DNA of 64,000 nt from Pocillopora verrucosa (lineage: Eukaryota > Cnidaria > Anthozoa > Scleractinia > Pocilloporidae): assembly GCF_036669915.1 (NCBI RefSeq), contig NC_089314.1:25760220-25824219 (forward strand), read 5' to 3'. The notes below the pieces were generated by a model. It ran no database searches and had not been told where the DNA came from. It saw nothing but the letters and a program-made list of their open reading frames with translations. The position numbers and the translations under genes were made by a program. Below are positions 22,873 through 36,250 of the stretch, one piece after another (the first letter of the stretch is position 1; every line of letters starts with the position of its first letter).

Positions 22873-25800
22873 CGTATTGACATCACCAGAATTGCACGAG
22901 ATCAGAGTCAAAGACAATCATCTGGTGGATTAAAGATCTGTGACAAATGGCTTTTAGGAAAAAAGTCTTCCAGGAAAAATTGTACGAAGATCTTTTATCT
23001 AATGGTGTTCTTTACTCTCAACCAATTAAAGCACCAAAAACGCTCATGAAACTGAAGTAATCGCTTTTATCCGCACTCAACGACCGCCTCGTTCCTTGAT
23101 TGCTTCGTTATAGTGCACACGTGTGCTCAGATCGGCTGTCGTGTTGATTGGCAACCGCTTAAGCCTTAAAAGCACAGGTGTAAGAGCTTAACGTAAGAAG
23201 TTAAACTGTAATTTGAATCCTATTCCAGTCACTAATGAAAAAAGAGTGACAAATCAAAAAGCCTCGTCATTTGTGATGCTTCAATGCAGACCACTGTGAA
23301 CCGCACGAATACCAGACAAGTGCCGTATGGCCATCTACCCTCGCGCACTTTTACTCTTAAAGCTTGATAGAATTTTAGGTAGCGCAATTGCGTTCGCTTA
23401 AATCGAGAGGATTGCTTCTGAAAGCAGAGCATCTCGTCTGAAACCGAAAACAGTCCACGATCGCATGTATTTATTGAATTTTGTTTGTTTCTTTCCGTTC
23501 TTCCGGCCTGAAAAACAGCAATCAACTTCCATCTCGGTTCTCGGCAAGTCGATTTTATCTATTTACGTAAGAAAGTAATATTCCAACAAAAAGATCCATC
23601 TTGAAGAATTTAGTAAGTCACTACAAAAACTTTAGAATTTTTACTCTGGCTTCTTAGTTTCAGCAACACTTGGTCAACTATGGCGTTTCTAAACTGAAGA
23701 ATACGCCCAAAATTATGCTCTGCTTCGAGGGTTTAAAAAACAGAAACAACAGCAAAATTTTAAGTAATAATTCTATGCACTTCCTTGACCGTTAATCGAA
23801 AAACACGGATATTTACTAATAGACGAAGATTAGAGTAAAAAATTACAATTAAAATAAGAAATTTTTCTAAGTCTTGGATGTAGTTATGGTAACAGTGCCA
23901 CCTTAATTTGACAGACGTTCTCAATGTAACTTAAAATCATCGTTTTAAATGCTAAAGTAACACCGTGTTTCTCTTTTGGATTGGCAAGTTGAAACGGTAT
24001 GCATTTAGAACCCCTTCAATCCAGCCAGCTTTAGAAATTTGTAATGTGTTGCAAATGGGATTTTTAATTTGTATTAACGTAATAACCCACATTAGTTAAA
24101 GAGCGCCATCTGCTCAAAGTATTCTAATCATTACAAAAATGAAATAAATTGAAGCGCGATGAATATTTATTTTTGCAACAAATCTATTTTTGAGCAGCAC
24201 AAGAGCTATAAATTTCTTGAAAGTTGTTTGTTTTTCCTTTACATCTCTAACAAAAAAGATAAAACAATTTAGAAGTAAAATCTATAAAATTTTCCTGGAA
24301 AATGTGTATGGTTTCATGAAATATTGTCAGTTTTACTTTGAAAAGCATTTTCCGGCTATTATTCAAACACCATTGAGAGAGAACTTTAAATATCAGGCGG
24401 AAAAATTTATGAAAAGCCTTGAACTTTAGCTTCTGTATAAAACTCAGTCTTTGGCCCGATGGTTTGCGACTAAAAAGATCTTTTTCCTTCGAACTATAAA
24501 ATATTTCTTCATCTTCTTAAATTTCCATGACGACATGATTGACAGTTCAACCAAGGCTACTTGTGTGGGTTCGCACTTTGTGTGAAGCACAGTATGTTTG
24601 AATCAGGCTACAGGCTTGTTTGTTCAGTCACCTTTACGGAATATACTCAGCTGCCTTGCTACTCTTTGGGGAGTAAAATAGTATTGATTATCAAACACTC
24701 GCTTTTTAGAATGACTTTCAAATCGTCGCGATGCAAATTTGTCAGAATCGCGGGGGTAGGCATGACAAACGGATATAGCCAAGCGACGTTCTGTCTGTTA
24801 CAGATAAGGAACCCCTTAGGTAAAAGATACCCGAGATGAAATCTGTTGCCAAGAGACTGCATTTTTGCGTGAAAGATGCGTTTCGCGGGAAACTGGCTCA
24901 GCAAAGGGTGTTCATCACAAAGGACAACACCACGTCTCATGGTAACACTTTGACATCTTGTCCTAATTATGTATGACTGAGGGTAAAAAGGGACAAAATT
25001 CATAATGAGGCAAATTTAAACAAAACCGAACTAGCATAAAACAGAAGAATTGTGAGTGAGAAAAATTGCAGGTCACGTTTGCTGTTTATATCGTTAAATC
25101 TATGGTCGTAGTTTATGAAAGGAAGACATTAAATGGAATTTTTTTGTGTATGTGCGTGAAATGGACTTTCATTTGCTAAGACGAAAACATGGTCCATTAG
25201 AAGTGTTCGTCTGAGTTTTGTCGCGTGCACGATTAATCAAAATCATCTTTAGCATATCGCATGTCCGGTCTTAAACAAAAACCCTCTCTCATAGCGATCG
25301 AAACTGTTCATTTAGATCGCTTGATCACGTAAGGAGATTTCGGCGAAATAATTCCATATTCAGTAAAATGAAATGTGGCGTTAGGCTAAACTTCCTGATG
25401 ATATATTTTGTCAAAATGAGGTAAAAGTAAACCGCTTTCCAGGGACTTAAATTACGCTTAATGGTTGGCCATACTGAAGTGTCTAACAAGCTGCAGAAAT
25501 AAATATTACTTATTCATGAAGCGATTTAAAACAACCTGAGGTTTTGCCCGTGAACTCAGTTACAAGCACATATTTTCACCGCCAACCCAGCAAAATTTTA
25601 CGATCTATGCTGCTTGTATTTCAAATATGAGCTTGTAAAAACAGTATCTATTGATTTGCAGTACGCAATGAAAAATAGACTTGTTCGAAGAAAATTGATA
25701 TTCTGATTCAAAAACACGGACTGCCATCTTGTAGAGATTGTGATAAAAATCTCATGAACTATTCCCTTACAAACCATAATTCATTTCAGATTTCAGATGT

Positions 25801-28800
25801 TCAAAATAATTTACGCGGGATTTGAATGCAAAATTTGTTTCGTTTCTTTTTAAACTTTTGATAGTACGTTGTACCATAACAGTGTTTCAAACGCTGTATT
25901 TTTCACATTAAGCAAAATAGTATGTCCCAAAAAAAAAAACTTGTATTTCCTCGAGGGACGAAGCTTTCCAATATTGTGCTCTGAAAATAACACCCTCTTC
26001 TAAAGCGTCTAAATAATGCAAGTCATGGTACGAAAATAAAAAAGAAAGCGCTTCCGCCAAATTTGAGGCATGAAATAAAGAAAAAATAGGAACATTTTCA
26101 ACTCACATGATCGTCTCTGTGTGGGATAAAGCTTCGATAAATCGCTTTCAAGCATAGTAGGCAGCTTTTGAACCCGAATCAGATGAAGCTGTTGTCTCTT
26201 TGGTAGCATTCGTCGTTTAAAACAGCGAGGCCTCGCTCATAGTCGACGTTCGTCTCTGGTGCTGGCAAGGTGGTCACAGCTATATCAGCCGCGCAACTGT
26301 ACGACATCAAAACCAACTCACGGTCACAGTACCTTGCAGGTGTTCGGCGGAATAAATGCATTCACAAAAACTCATATTTGTTTACATGTGGCGGGCGGGC
26401 GGGCAAACATCCACTATTTCGTCGTCTTGATTGTTAAATTCAACATGCGATTAGCCGCTTGTGAAAAGTGGAGTGATCACGTGATCACCAGCAGGTGCTC
26501 AACGCGGGGAAAAAATGCAAAAAATACGCGAAACGAACCAATCCATCACAAATTCGCATTTTCATTCTTAATCACTTTGACAGATCGAGCGAAACCTAAT
26601 GTCATTTTAAAACATTGTAAATTTTGTCGGTAATAATCATTCGCGGGAAATTGTAGCTTTTCTTATGAAAATGACCACAACAATTTCAGTAAGAGAAAGC
26701 AAAAACAAAAAGAAAATTGGACAAAATAAGGTGTTTTCTTTCAAATTTAGTAATTCGTAAAACACGCGAATATTACGCCTGATAGCGATAATTGTAACTT
26801 TCAACATTAATCAATATTCTGAGGTATAATTAATGAAGTTGTGAGGCAGGTGCAGTTATTGGGCCTCTCAGCTGACGTTACTTGAGAGGACAAAAAAACC
26901 CTTTGGCGGACGAAAAAAAAAATAGACAGGTGACACTGTGGGCAATTGGACAACAAATGAATAAAACCTAAGATTAAAAAAATTAACCACGATTCACTTT
27001 TCTCTGCATTAAACATTTTAAACATCTTTTTCCCAATGCATCTTTTCCAATAAAACATTCTCCTTTAGACGGGTTAAAAAAAGTTGATAAAGATGGTTGA
27101 ATCAATAGCAAGATTTCTCGCACGTTCTCACCAATTTAGCCACTGTTTATCTTAATTGCATGGAAAATTTATGATGGGTTTTTCTTCTGGAAGACGGCTG
27201 ATGACATCTGAGTAATTGCTCTTTTCTCAACTCAGTTGGGAGCCGAAAGTCAATTTCCTACCCTGTACTTCGGTTGGGATTTTAAGCGTCTGAAGTACAG
27301 TTAAAGCTAGCATGTCATTGTCATAAAACGTTTAAATTGCGCGTGGTAGCAAAGTTACGGGGGCCGTCTGCAGTGCGTTAAAAGAATGGTAAATATGAAA
27401 ACGCTGTGAATTCATATATTTTGGAGACTACTTTTCTACGTGTAATTACAGAACAGGAAAACATAAGTACAACAAATTGCGATTTCCTCCACGTATTGTT
27501 TCCAATTGGATCTGAATATATTTTAATTTATCTCATGGAACCAGCGCTTTTTTCCTTCAATAAGAAATCAATTTGCCACTTAAAGAGAAGGATTTGAACA
27601 TGACAAAATCCTACAAATTAGACAAGATTCTCAATTTTGATCTGAGTTTTACATCTCAAGGAGAAACCCTGACAGCACTTTGGCGAGAAAAAACCACAAG
27701 ATGAAAGGCTTTTTTAAAGTTAACAATTATTATCACATCAAAACGAAACCTAGTAAAATTGAAAAAAAAAGATGAATAAGCTTTGATCTGGAAATTAATG
27801 CCGCTTGGAGAAGTACAGGTGAAAACTAATTTTAAGCCAAAGTAAACAACACGTTTGAGCCGCGTAAATAATGAAAATATTCGAGAAATGCTGAACTCTG
27901 AACGGAATAACTTTCACGTTCAGTTTTTAAAAAAGACGTAGAGAGTCTTGCAGTTTCTGTTTTTTATTTTCTGGACAAAAATTATAACCATTTATACTTG
28001 CATTGAAACCTTCAAAAAAGTTATATACTTTATTAAGAAATTTCACGGAAGTACTTGATTTTTAATTGCTTTAGTTTCCCTCTGTGCTCCGGCCTTGAAT
28101 GATTAAAAATTAACACAAAATTATGCCTAACAATCTATCAATCGAGAGGTACTGCTTTTCAGTAATTTGCTTTGGAGAAAATAAGATCTTAAAATGCAAA
28201 AGGATTAACTGTTCTGATGAAACAAGGATTATCACTGAGGGTTTTGATGAGGGAGGTAAAAACATCAATCAAATATTGAGAATTCTTTTCGTCTGGCAGC
28301 TAAAATCTCTTCAATTACTTTTTTTTTATTTTTTTGCTTAAAAGAGCGCATCAGTTGTAGTAGTTCTGACGAATGATTCCGCAATTGATCTGATGAATGG
28401 GCACAACATATCAAAAGGTGAAAAAACATGTTTTACCTCGCTTTTTTTTTAACTAGAAAGAGGTTTTGTAACTGATAAACTGAATTAAATTCAACACATT
28501 CGTTTCCGTACAAGAATCCTTTTCTTCAAGGAAACAAAAAGATAGTTTTTTGAAGATCACTCGAAAATGTGAAAAAAAAGATAAAGCCTGATCTGATAAG
28601 AATGTTTCACTTGTATGATAGGTAAGTATTTAAAATTATTTTATTGACAATAACTCTATATTTCATACACATATTCCAGAGTCTTCGCTATCAGTTTGAC
28701 TGGTTTTTAAATAAAAGCAGCAAAAGCGTCAGCTGCTAAGATATTTGGGTTTGTATGTACGAGTCTTCGAAGCAACATGGGTGGATTTTGTGAAGTTATT

Positions 28801-31190
28801 TGAAAATTCTCATTCAGGAGTCTCCTTATCCATATTTCGCTTGACTGACACAATCTCCTAATGTTGAATGCATTGTATTATAGTTACGCTTCAATATTGT
28901 GCTGGCAATTTTCACGAAGGAAATTTCGTTTGTATAAACAATTACCGCCTTGTACCGAGGAGGGGGGAATCTGCCAAATTTTTTCCCCTTAGCATACCAA
29001 GGGTAGCTACATTTCAAAATTAGTTGACTCGAAATGGAATTCGCTGAATCCTATCCTGAACCATCACCAAGTAAACATTTTATGGCTTTTCATTACAGCA
29101 CCAAAAACCCCTCTCCGTGGAAGCGGCTGAAAACTTCTTGAACTATCACTAGTTTGAGCCTTTCTTGATCAAAACAAATCAATCGCAACGGCCAATCAGA
29201 GCTTAGTAAATATCACAAGAAGGCAGTGAGAACTCAAACTTTCTAAAGCGCGGGAAAACGCCATCGACCAAGTCGCCGTTAGTTTTGGTTTGGCACCAGT
29301 TTGGCTCAGACAGAGGCGTGAGATTCCCAGATCAATCACAGAGCAAAGCTCGTAACACAAAACTAGAGCTATCCAAAATATCTTTCTACCATCAATCGGC
29401 AATTCTAATCAACCCTTTATACAATCACCAAAATATGCTGTATAGTGTCTTCTCACAGGAGAAGGCGAATGGAGCGAAAGCCATGCGAAGGCATGGGTGG
29501 GGCGAAAGTGAACTAAAGAGGCGGGAGAAGGGAGAAATTCGACTCATTTCCAACACAAAAGCGATATTCAGCTATAAATGACTGAAAGACTTTCTTTGGG
29601 TTTTTGATTGCGTACCACTCTAGTCATTGGCGGTCTTAATCTACAAGCCAAAAGTTATTTACACATCATAATCTGTTTAAAACCTGGCTGAAATTATAAA
29701 GGGTGACGTAAAAAGAGGGTGTACAAGGAATTGACGGTCATGGGCTTCAGAGGGGGAAGGGGTCAGAAAGAGAAAAATCCTTTGTGAAGTGTCAACCTGT
29801 TTAGAAATAAAGGCGCACTCAGGAGAGGATCCACCGCTTATTTCCGATTGCTCATTTCACTGAAAAACATTGACAGCAACGGTGTGATTTTATGTCCTTT
29901 ACTTTCCAAATGCTTTTATGAATGTGATCACAAGACTTTTGGTTGTGAAATAAAAGACTTAAAGATTTTCAGGAAAAAAAGCCAAATTGACTGAGGGAAT
30001 GACCTTTGCCGAAAAAATGAAAAAAAAAAAATGTCATGGAAAATTGTTAAGAATAAGGTTCTCACTGCTTACGACCGGCTGTAAGAGACACGATCAATTC
30101 TATGCTTTAGTTCAGAGAGTACTTTGTATAATATTCTAGTTTACAAATTGCTAACGTATATGTCGACCACTGTGGCAAATTTTCATTCACATTTGAACGT
30201 CTGCTATGAAAAGTTATTTCCCCGGGAACCCTCCACTTTTCAGTGTTCTCGCCATGAAGAACGAATGGCTAATATGCATCAAAGTATCAAAACAATATTA
30301 CTGCAGTTATCATTTAAGTTTGAAAATGGGTCTAAGCTTGCTAGCACGGCTACATTGTGTTCTCTAGCAAATAATTTTCGATAAAAATTAAATCACTAAG
30401 GATGGAAAATAAAGGGAAAAATTAACTTCTTGTGACAATAAATTTATGCAGACTGGGTGTGTGAATTGCTTTCACATCAATCCTTGAAATGCCTGATCTA
30501 CTTAGTAAATTATCATTGAACTATAAAAAACACTTTTTCGGGATATTTCTAAACATATTTATATTCTTTACCTCGTCTTTGCCAACTTGATCCTCTTCAT
30601 ATGAGTGTGTTGAGTTTAGCTCAATCCCTTGACCTGAAAGCCAAAAGTTCAGTCTTGTTATCACCAATTTGGAGAGCCTGTCCAAAATAATGTGAAAATT
30701 TGACATATAAGTACAGGTCAGTGGATGGAAATAGTTCTTTTACTGAGCAATGTACGATTATTCACCTCTTAACACTCAAATTGAAAGTAAATATTTTGAG
30801 AAGCTATGCGAAGGTTAACCTCGACAAAGCTGACGAATGCCCACGGCACTTGGTAACCGCCCGCCGGGGATTTTGGCGCGAACTTTTTCATCCCTTGCGA
30901 CACAAGACAGACACAACATAAAAAATGTGAGTGAACAATGTGAGTGAACAAGTGTTATGAAATTAAGTGAAGGAAAATTAAAATATTCTTTGAAATCTGT
31001 TAAAGGAAACAAAAGTAGGGAAAAGGAAAACTCGAGACTTTTCGAACATAAAGCTTATTTAAGTGCGGGTATCCCGTTGACTTTCCATTCGGTTTTAAGT
31101 TTTATCAAAAGCGTTATACGCTTTCTAAACACCGTGACTTACTGGCTTATGTGGTTGATCGGTAACTTGTGTGAGACAATTTGGTTCAGA
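22873..31190. other. AT-rich, gene-poor stretch
   Basis: No supported genes. A GC-richer island with short frames on the minus strand is seen at about 26,110-26,530, next to a 16-base palindrome. Several open frames of 60-115 codons (for example 24659-25003 minus) have no recognisable domain and lack supporting splice structure. Confidence 0.4.
26473..26488. promoter_or_regulatory. 16-base palindrome with central CACGTG
   Basis: GTGATCACGTGATCAC is its own reverse complement and contains a canonical CACGTG E-box; CAGGTG lies 5 bases further on. It lies in a local GC-rich island in otherwise AT-rich DNA, so it may mark a promoter or enhancer. This is inference only. Confidence 0.3.
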
Positions 31191-31194
31191 CGGC

Positions 31195-31310
31195 CTAAAA
31201 GTACGTCACAGCATTTGCACATGCGCAGGCGTTCAACCGCTGTGTACGTCGCGTTTGGGCTCTTGCGCGCGCTTTTTACGTCATGTTGTCGTGTTGTACG
31301 TAATAAGTGA
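31195..31310 (+). promoter_or_regulatory. Probable promoter of the coiled-coil gene
   Basis: This GC-rich segment has several TACGTCA or ACGTCA CRE-type half sites (near 31202 and 31278) and a CATGCGCA NRF1-like site (near 31220), shortly upstream of the ORF beginning at 31445. Assignment is by motif and position. Confidence 0.4.
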
Positions 31311-31444
31311 ATCCAGGGCAACGAAGAATAAACACAATTTCGGCAAATCGCTGACACGGCTGGGGCATTTCGCAAGTGATTGTGAGAAGTGCTCGTTATT
31401 ACAGTTATTGTAACAGTGTTTTCAAAATTAGAATACAAAAAAAG

Positions 31445-32735
31445 ATGTGTGGATCACTTCTGTCGAAGTTTAAGAATCCAACCAACAAGATACACTCAGG
31501 AAACATCAGTTTTACGAAGCCACACCAGGCTCTAAGTAAGAAAAGGCTGGCCACGGAAGGCGTGGATAGGAATGAAGACAAAGAGTTTTCTAAAGATGGA
31601 CTTCAAGCTAGTGCATCGAGCGTTCGTTCCATGGAAAAAATCCCCAGCACCAGCTCTTTCAAGCAGGGGTCTTCCTACGAAACTGATTCTTCGTCGCTAG
31701 ATGAAACAGAATCTGCCGTGCGCGCATTGGTTGACCAAAGTAGAAACATATTCCCTGCCGCGCGCATGAACAACAGCAAAGATCGGCTCCGTGTTTTGGA
31801 TCGCGATGATCAGTTGTTGGAAACTGCTCGTGAAATACTTACTTTTCAACTCTGTGCTTCCTCGTCAAGCTCCAATTCTACCCGAGCCGTCAAGCCCTTC
31901 AGTTCAGCCGTTTCCTCTGCTCCAAATAAAACGCAAGCCGCAGTGGCATTTGACATTCCTGCTGGAAAAGCGAAATCGGTCTGTCCGCCTGCAAAAGTTC
32001 CAAGGCGCTTCAGACAGTGTAAAGTAGCACCTGAGCCTAATTTGGAGGATATGGAACAGAAGATGCGTGCTGCTGAGGAGAGGAAGCTGAAGGAGTTGGA
32101 GCGCGTCCGAGAGAGTGCTCGTAGCAGGGCTAGGCTGGGGCGACCACACCCTGCGGAGACTTCTGCCCGAGCCACTGCTGTAAAAATCGCCGTTAAACAA
32201 GCAGCTGCGGAAAGAAAGCGTAGCGAAGAAATGGAGAAGCGAAGACGAGCTGGAAACAAAACGTCCCGAAATAGGAGCAGAATTGCAGAAGCACAGGCCT
32301 TCGCCAGGGACCGGCTTCAGTTGTCTATTGAACAGAAAGAGGAGCAGACCAAGCAGAGGAAAGTAAAACGGCAAATGAAGATTGATAAGCAGAATAAGAT
32401 GAAACAGAAGTACGCCAAGAAAGTCAAAGATAGAGTAAGTAACATTTGATGTCAAACTCGGGTTTAGCACCCTGACTAGGTAGGAGGATCTATGATTTAA
32501 GGAACAGCGATTTAGGAGACTTTGGGCATGAAGAACATTCATTGCTATGGGGGCTGATTACACTTTCTTGCGGTTCTAGGTGACTCGAAGACTACAGGAG
32601 GAGGAAGCAGAAATCCGAGCTGACCTTCGAGATATGGAGACTTACAAAGCCTCCGGCGATAGCAGCGACGAGTCTTGGGGAGACGAAGAAAAGGAGAGAG
32701 TCAAATACGACTGGGAAGATTTCTTCTCAGACTAA
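31445..32735 (+). CDS. Charged coiled-coil protein, two exons, possibly stathmin-like
   Basis: Exon 1 is 31445-32434, with donor AGA|GTAAGT. Exon 2 is 32580-32735, with acceptor CGGTTCTAG, ending in TAA after DWEDFFSD. Phase 0 joins them to give 381 residues. The ATG at 31445 (MCGSLLSKF) is preferred over upstream non-ATG in-frame starts. Residues 1-190 are low-complexity and Ser-rich. From about 195, a basic stretch (VPRRFRQCK) leads into a long Glu/Lys/Arg helix with LEDMEQKMRAAEERKLKELE, resembling the stathmin-like helix. The C-terminus is acidic (SSDESWGDEE). The Cys near the start could be lipidated, but that is speculation. A tubulin or cytoskeletal role is only a suggestion. Confidence 0.75.
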
Positions 32736-35700
32736 GACTGATCTCTGAACCAAGCGGTTTTCGATGACTGTAGAAAACTACAAGTTTGCATGTAGCTTGA
32801 CTAATCATAACAGGCACAGAGTTGATCTTGACTAATCGGAACATAGTTCTTTTTGCGCGCGTGGCGAGGGACAGGTTGTGTTACGAGTTCTGATTGGTTA
32901 ATTTCACCGCTGTAATTTGTTGTGATTGTTCAGATTGCATGCTTACTTGTTTGAATTCCCGGCAGTCATTCGAAATCGCTCTACTTGAACCAACCAAAAA
33001 AAATAAATAACTAAATAAAATAAACAAATAAATAAGCAATGGCTAATGAAAAGTGGAAATATTTGAAAGTGGTCTTGAAGTTTGACAAAACATGGAAATG
33101 AAGCTGTAATTGTTCATAAGGATGCAAATGAATTAAATTTCAAACAATGACTACTTATTTGAAACTTTCTTTTCGCATTATATACTAAACTGAAAAAGAT
33201 GATGCTTTATCCTCCACAAAAGTAAAACATCCCAAATATTTGCAACGTTTGAAAACACATATGCATAATTCGGTATAGTTGCACTTTTTTGCGTTTATGA
33301 AACTCATTTTGAATTGTTACTTCCGTCCTGATCTTACACCCTAGTCACATAATCTTACTTCCCTTCAATCTTCCAAGGAGGTGGATTTGCAACAATAGTC
33401 CTGCGTAGCAAACAGACATTCATTTTCATACTCTATGCTCCAGACTAGGATTGTAAAACAGCAAGTATGTTTGTCAACAGTGCTTTGAGGGAGGGTTTCT
33501 CTCCGAAGTGTTTCGCTTGCTTTTAATTTGACCCGATAGGATGGGTGCTGATTTGAGGAAAAGTGCTCATTCAAGGATTTCCGATGCACTTAAACAAATT
33601 GCGCGTTAAAAATCAACGTAACTTCTGATAACTAATGGCAACCATTAACTTCATTACGCAAGATCATCATGGTCATTGCTATTCATTAGTTGACAAAGCA
33701 TGATTCCATAAAGTTTTGTAACTCATCAATACGTTGTGGGAATAGTTACTGGTGATAGGACTGAGTGGAGTCCTACTTAGTCTGTCATTACACGAGTGAT
33801 AAGAAAGTCAGGCGACCACGCAGCGTAACTGTGGTTTGCTTATCACGAGTTTGAATGTGATTGGCTCATTGAACTGTCCGATAACAAACTATCAGATAAC
33901 AACTCGGCAAATGAATTAGAGCAAAATAGGAGTTTTTAACCAATAACATTCGAGGAAATTGTAATTTTTATGATTTAGAAATAAAGAGTGTCTTCCATAG
34001 TTATTTCGGTACATTACATCGGGGTGGGGCCATCCTCATGTTAGGCCATATCGGATGTGCCTGCTTTCGGGGTTTCAAGGCTTTAGCAGCGGCCATCATC
34101 TTGCGTTGACCCCAGAGGCATGGCCAGAAACCCGTAAGTACTTCAATGCCGCAGGTTCTAGAGGAACGCTTAGCAAATAATTTCCTAACATGCCGTGGGT
34201 TGACCCCACGAGCTAGCTCCCAATACCCGCGTCAGTCTTCCTTGAGGTACGACGATGACGATGCTCGGTCGATAGAGATCACACACGTGTGGTACTATTT
34301 TTGTCCTTAACCGTCTGAGTTAATAAAATGGGAATGAGTAAGTGCGGCTTATATAACCCAACCAGTCACTATGAGCTGTCTTTTCTCGAAGGGGTCAGAG
34401 AAATAAGAGGATTTTGTTTTGAGTAGGGTCAGGGTTCGAGGCCTTGCACGTCACACCCCTGTCCAAACTTCGCTCGCAAGTGCCCGCAAATGCAACCCCC
34501 CCCACACGCACGCACGCACGCACACACAACGCAACAAATGAACAAAAAGAGAATACTGACGCCACAGTTGTATTTATGACATTTGTTTAAATGCGTCTTT
34601 ACCAAAGGGCACTTAATCATAACACGTTATAAATTTCATAGATACAATAAATGCCATTTTATGAGAAGGCTGTTCAATAACTTAAAATACTGGTCATATA
34701 TATATATTTATATGGATAGATGTCATTCAGATTAAAAGGTAAAAGAATATACTAAGGCATTGCTCTAAATATTTCTCGCGTATTAATTTAAAAGGTTTAC
34801 ACTTTGATGGGAAATCATTTCTTCATGGAATCGCGTCACATAATTCTATGAATAAAAACGTAATTAATCTGGTCATTTAACAGATATTTCACGCTTTTAG
34901 CTGTTTTCTTTATGTAGTTTAACTGACTGACAAAGTGCTAGCTACTTGGGGTGTAAAAGCGAGAGCGCTGGTCAACTAAGGCTCGAGAAACTAGAACCAA
35001 AGTTGTCAAAGTTAGTTTGACATTTGAAAAGATGGCGAGAGGTTTTTTCCCTAATCAATAAATCGCAAGACAAAAGCAGTACTGTCTTGATTACCTCTTC
35101 ACTCCATCAAAAATCGCTTTGCGGTGTCGCATTTACGTTGACAAACCAAACGCAATGAGAGCACTTTAAAATAATAAGCCCCTATTATAGTTTGTTTTGA
35201 GACTCAAAAAAACTCGAAGCACTTTTTTTTCGCACTACCTTACTCAGGAATACTAGCTGAATAAGAAGATTTGAACAACATTACAATGCACGGAATAAAT
35301 TCTCCGAAAGCTCAATCACCATGTGAACAGCTTCGAAAGTAACTCGGCATTGTGATTTCCAAAGGGAGATAATTTCATTGATCATTTAAATAATGATAAA
35401 CCAATCTCACTCGTAATTTACAAGTACAAAGTCGCTGTCATCGAAAAGAAAAAAGAAGTTGACATAAAAAATTTAATTGACACCCACTTTCTTTGTTACC
35501 ATGGCAAACAATTTATCCAATGTTTTGCACCAAAACCACAGTACACCAATCTACCTTTTGAGAAATTGATGTCAATTCTAAGACTCCATCGGATAAATTT
35601 CAAGTCAATACAAACAAGTAAATAATTTATTTGTAGCCTTCTCAGGCAAATTAACTTAATGAGCACCCCCACACCGTCCAGCGGGCATTCGTTCACCTAA

Positions 35701-36250
35701 ACAGGGGCAATGAAATGTGCAAAAACCATAAAAATCATTCCTTATACTCTTCAGAATTGAATTTTAAAGCCAGCGGTAGAAACAGTTTCACTTCCATCGA
35801 GAGTCGATCTATACTTCAATAAAAACGTTTTCAGTTCGTGTTTGCTTTATGGGCCGAAAAGACCCTCACGTGAATACGAAATAAGGTGCCTCTCAGAAAC
35901 ATTATTTCTAAGAATTTAAGACAAGAACCTGAAAAATTATTTGCCGTTGCAAGATTGCCCCAATATTAGTAGAATGGAGGCCACTTTTTTAATCTTCACC
36001 TATAAATCAAATCACTTCAGAGAAAAGTCATCGCTGTTTGCATATTCCATTAAATCACCATACGCGGAACTGAAAAAAAAAGAAAAAAAAAGGAAAAAAT
36101 GCACAAGTAAATAAAATCCTTTCTTCCCTCCCCCCCAAAAAAATTCATCAGATTCAAAATAGATTTGCTGACATTGCCATCAAACCCTTTCCGAAAACAT
36201 AGATATAAGAACTACATAAGCGTATGCATAGAGAACTACAATAAAATAGA
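32736..36250. other. Intergenic region
   Basis: No supported gene. The left part probably holds the 3' UTR of the coiled-coil gene and the right part the 3' UTR of SNRK. It contains an A/T-rich run (32996-33040), a GC-rich island of unknown nature (about 34013-34260) and a CACG/CA microsatellite (34503-34530). Confidence 0.45.
34503..34530. repeat. CACG/CA microsatellite
   Basis: A short run of CGCA and CA units follows a C-rich tract. It is a simple-sequence repeat. Confidence 0.7.

Noticed and set aside
24659-25003. Minus-strand 114-codon frame
   Set aside because: No recognisable domain, no splice support, and an overlapping plus-strand frame of similar length; left uncalled.
26009-26361. 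Minus-strand exon candidates in the GC-rich island
   Set aside because: Two overlapping frames with a possible donor at 26106, but the best acceptor downstream creates an in-frame stop, so no gene could be built.
31846-32542. Long minus-strand frames (137 and 212 codons) opposite the coiled-coil gene
   Set aside because: The plus strand has a clear two-exon gene with splice sites; the antisense frames are low-complexity mirror images of its Ser- and Lys-rich codons.
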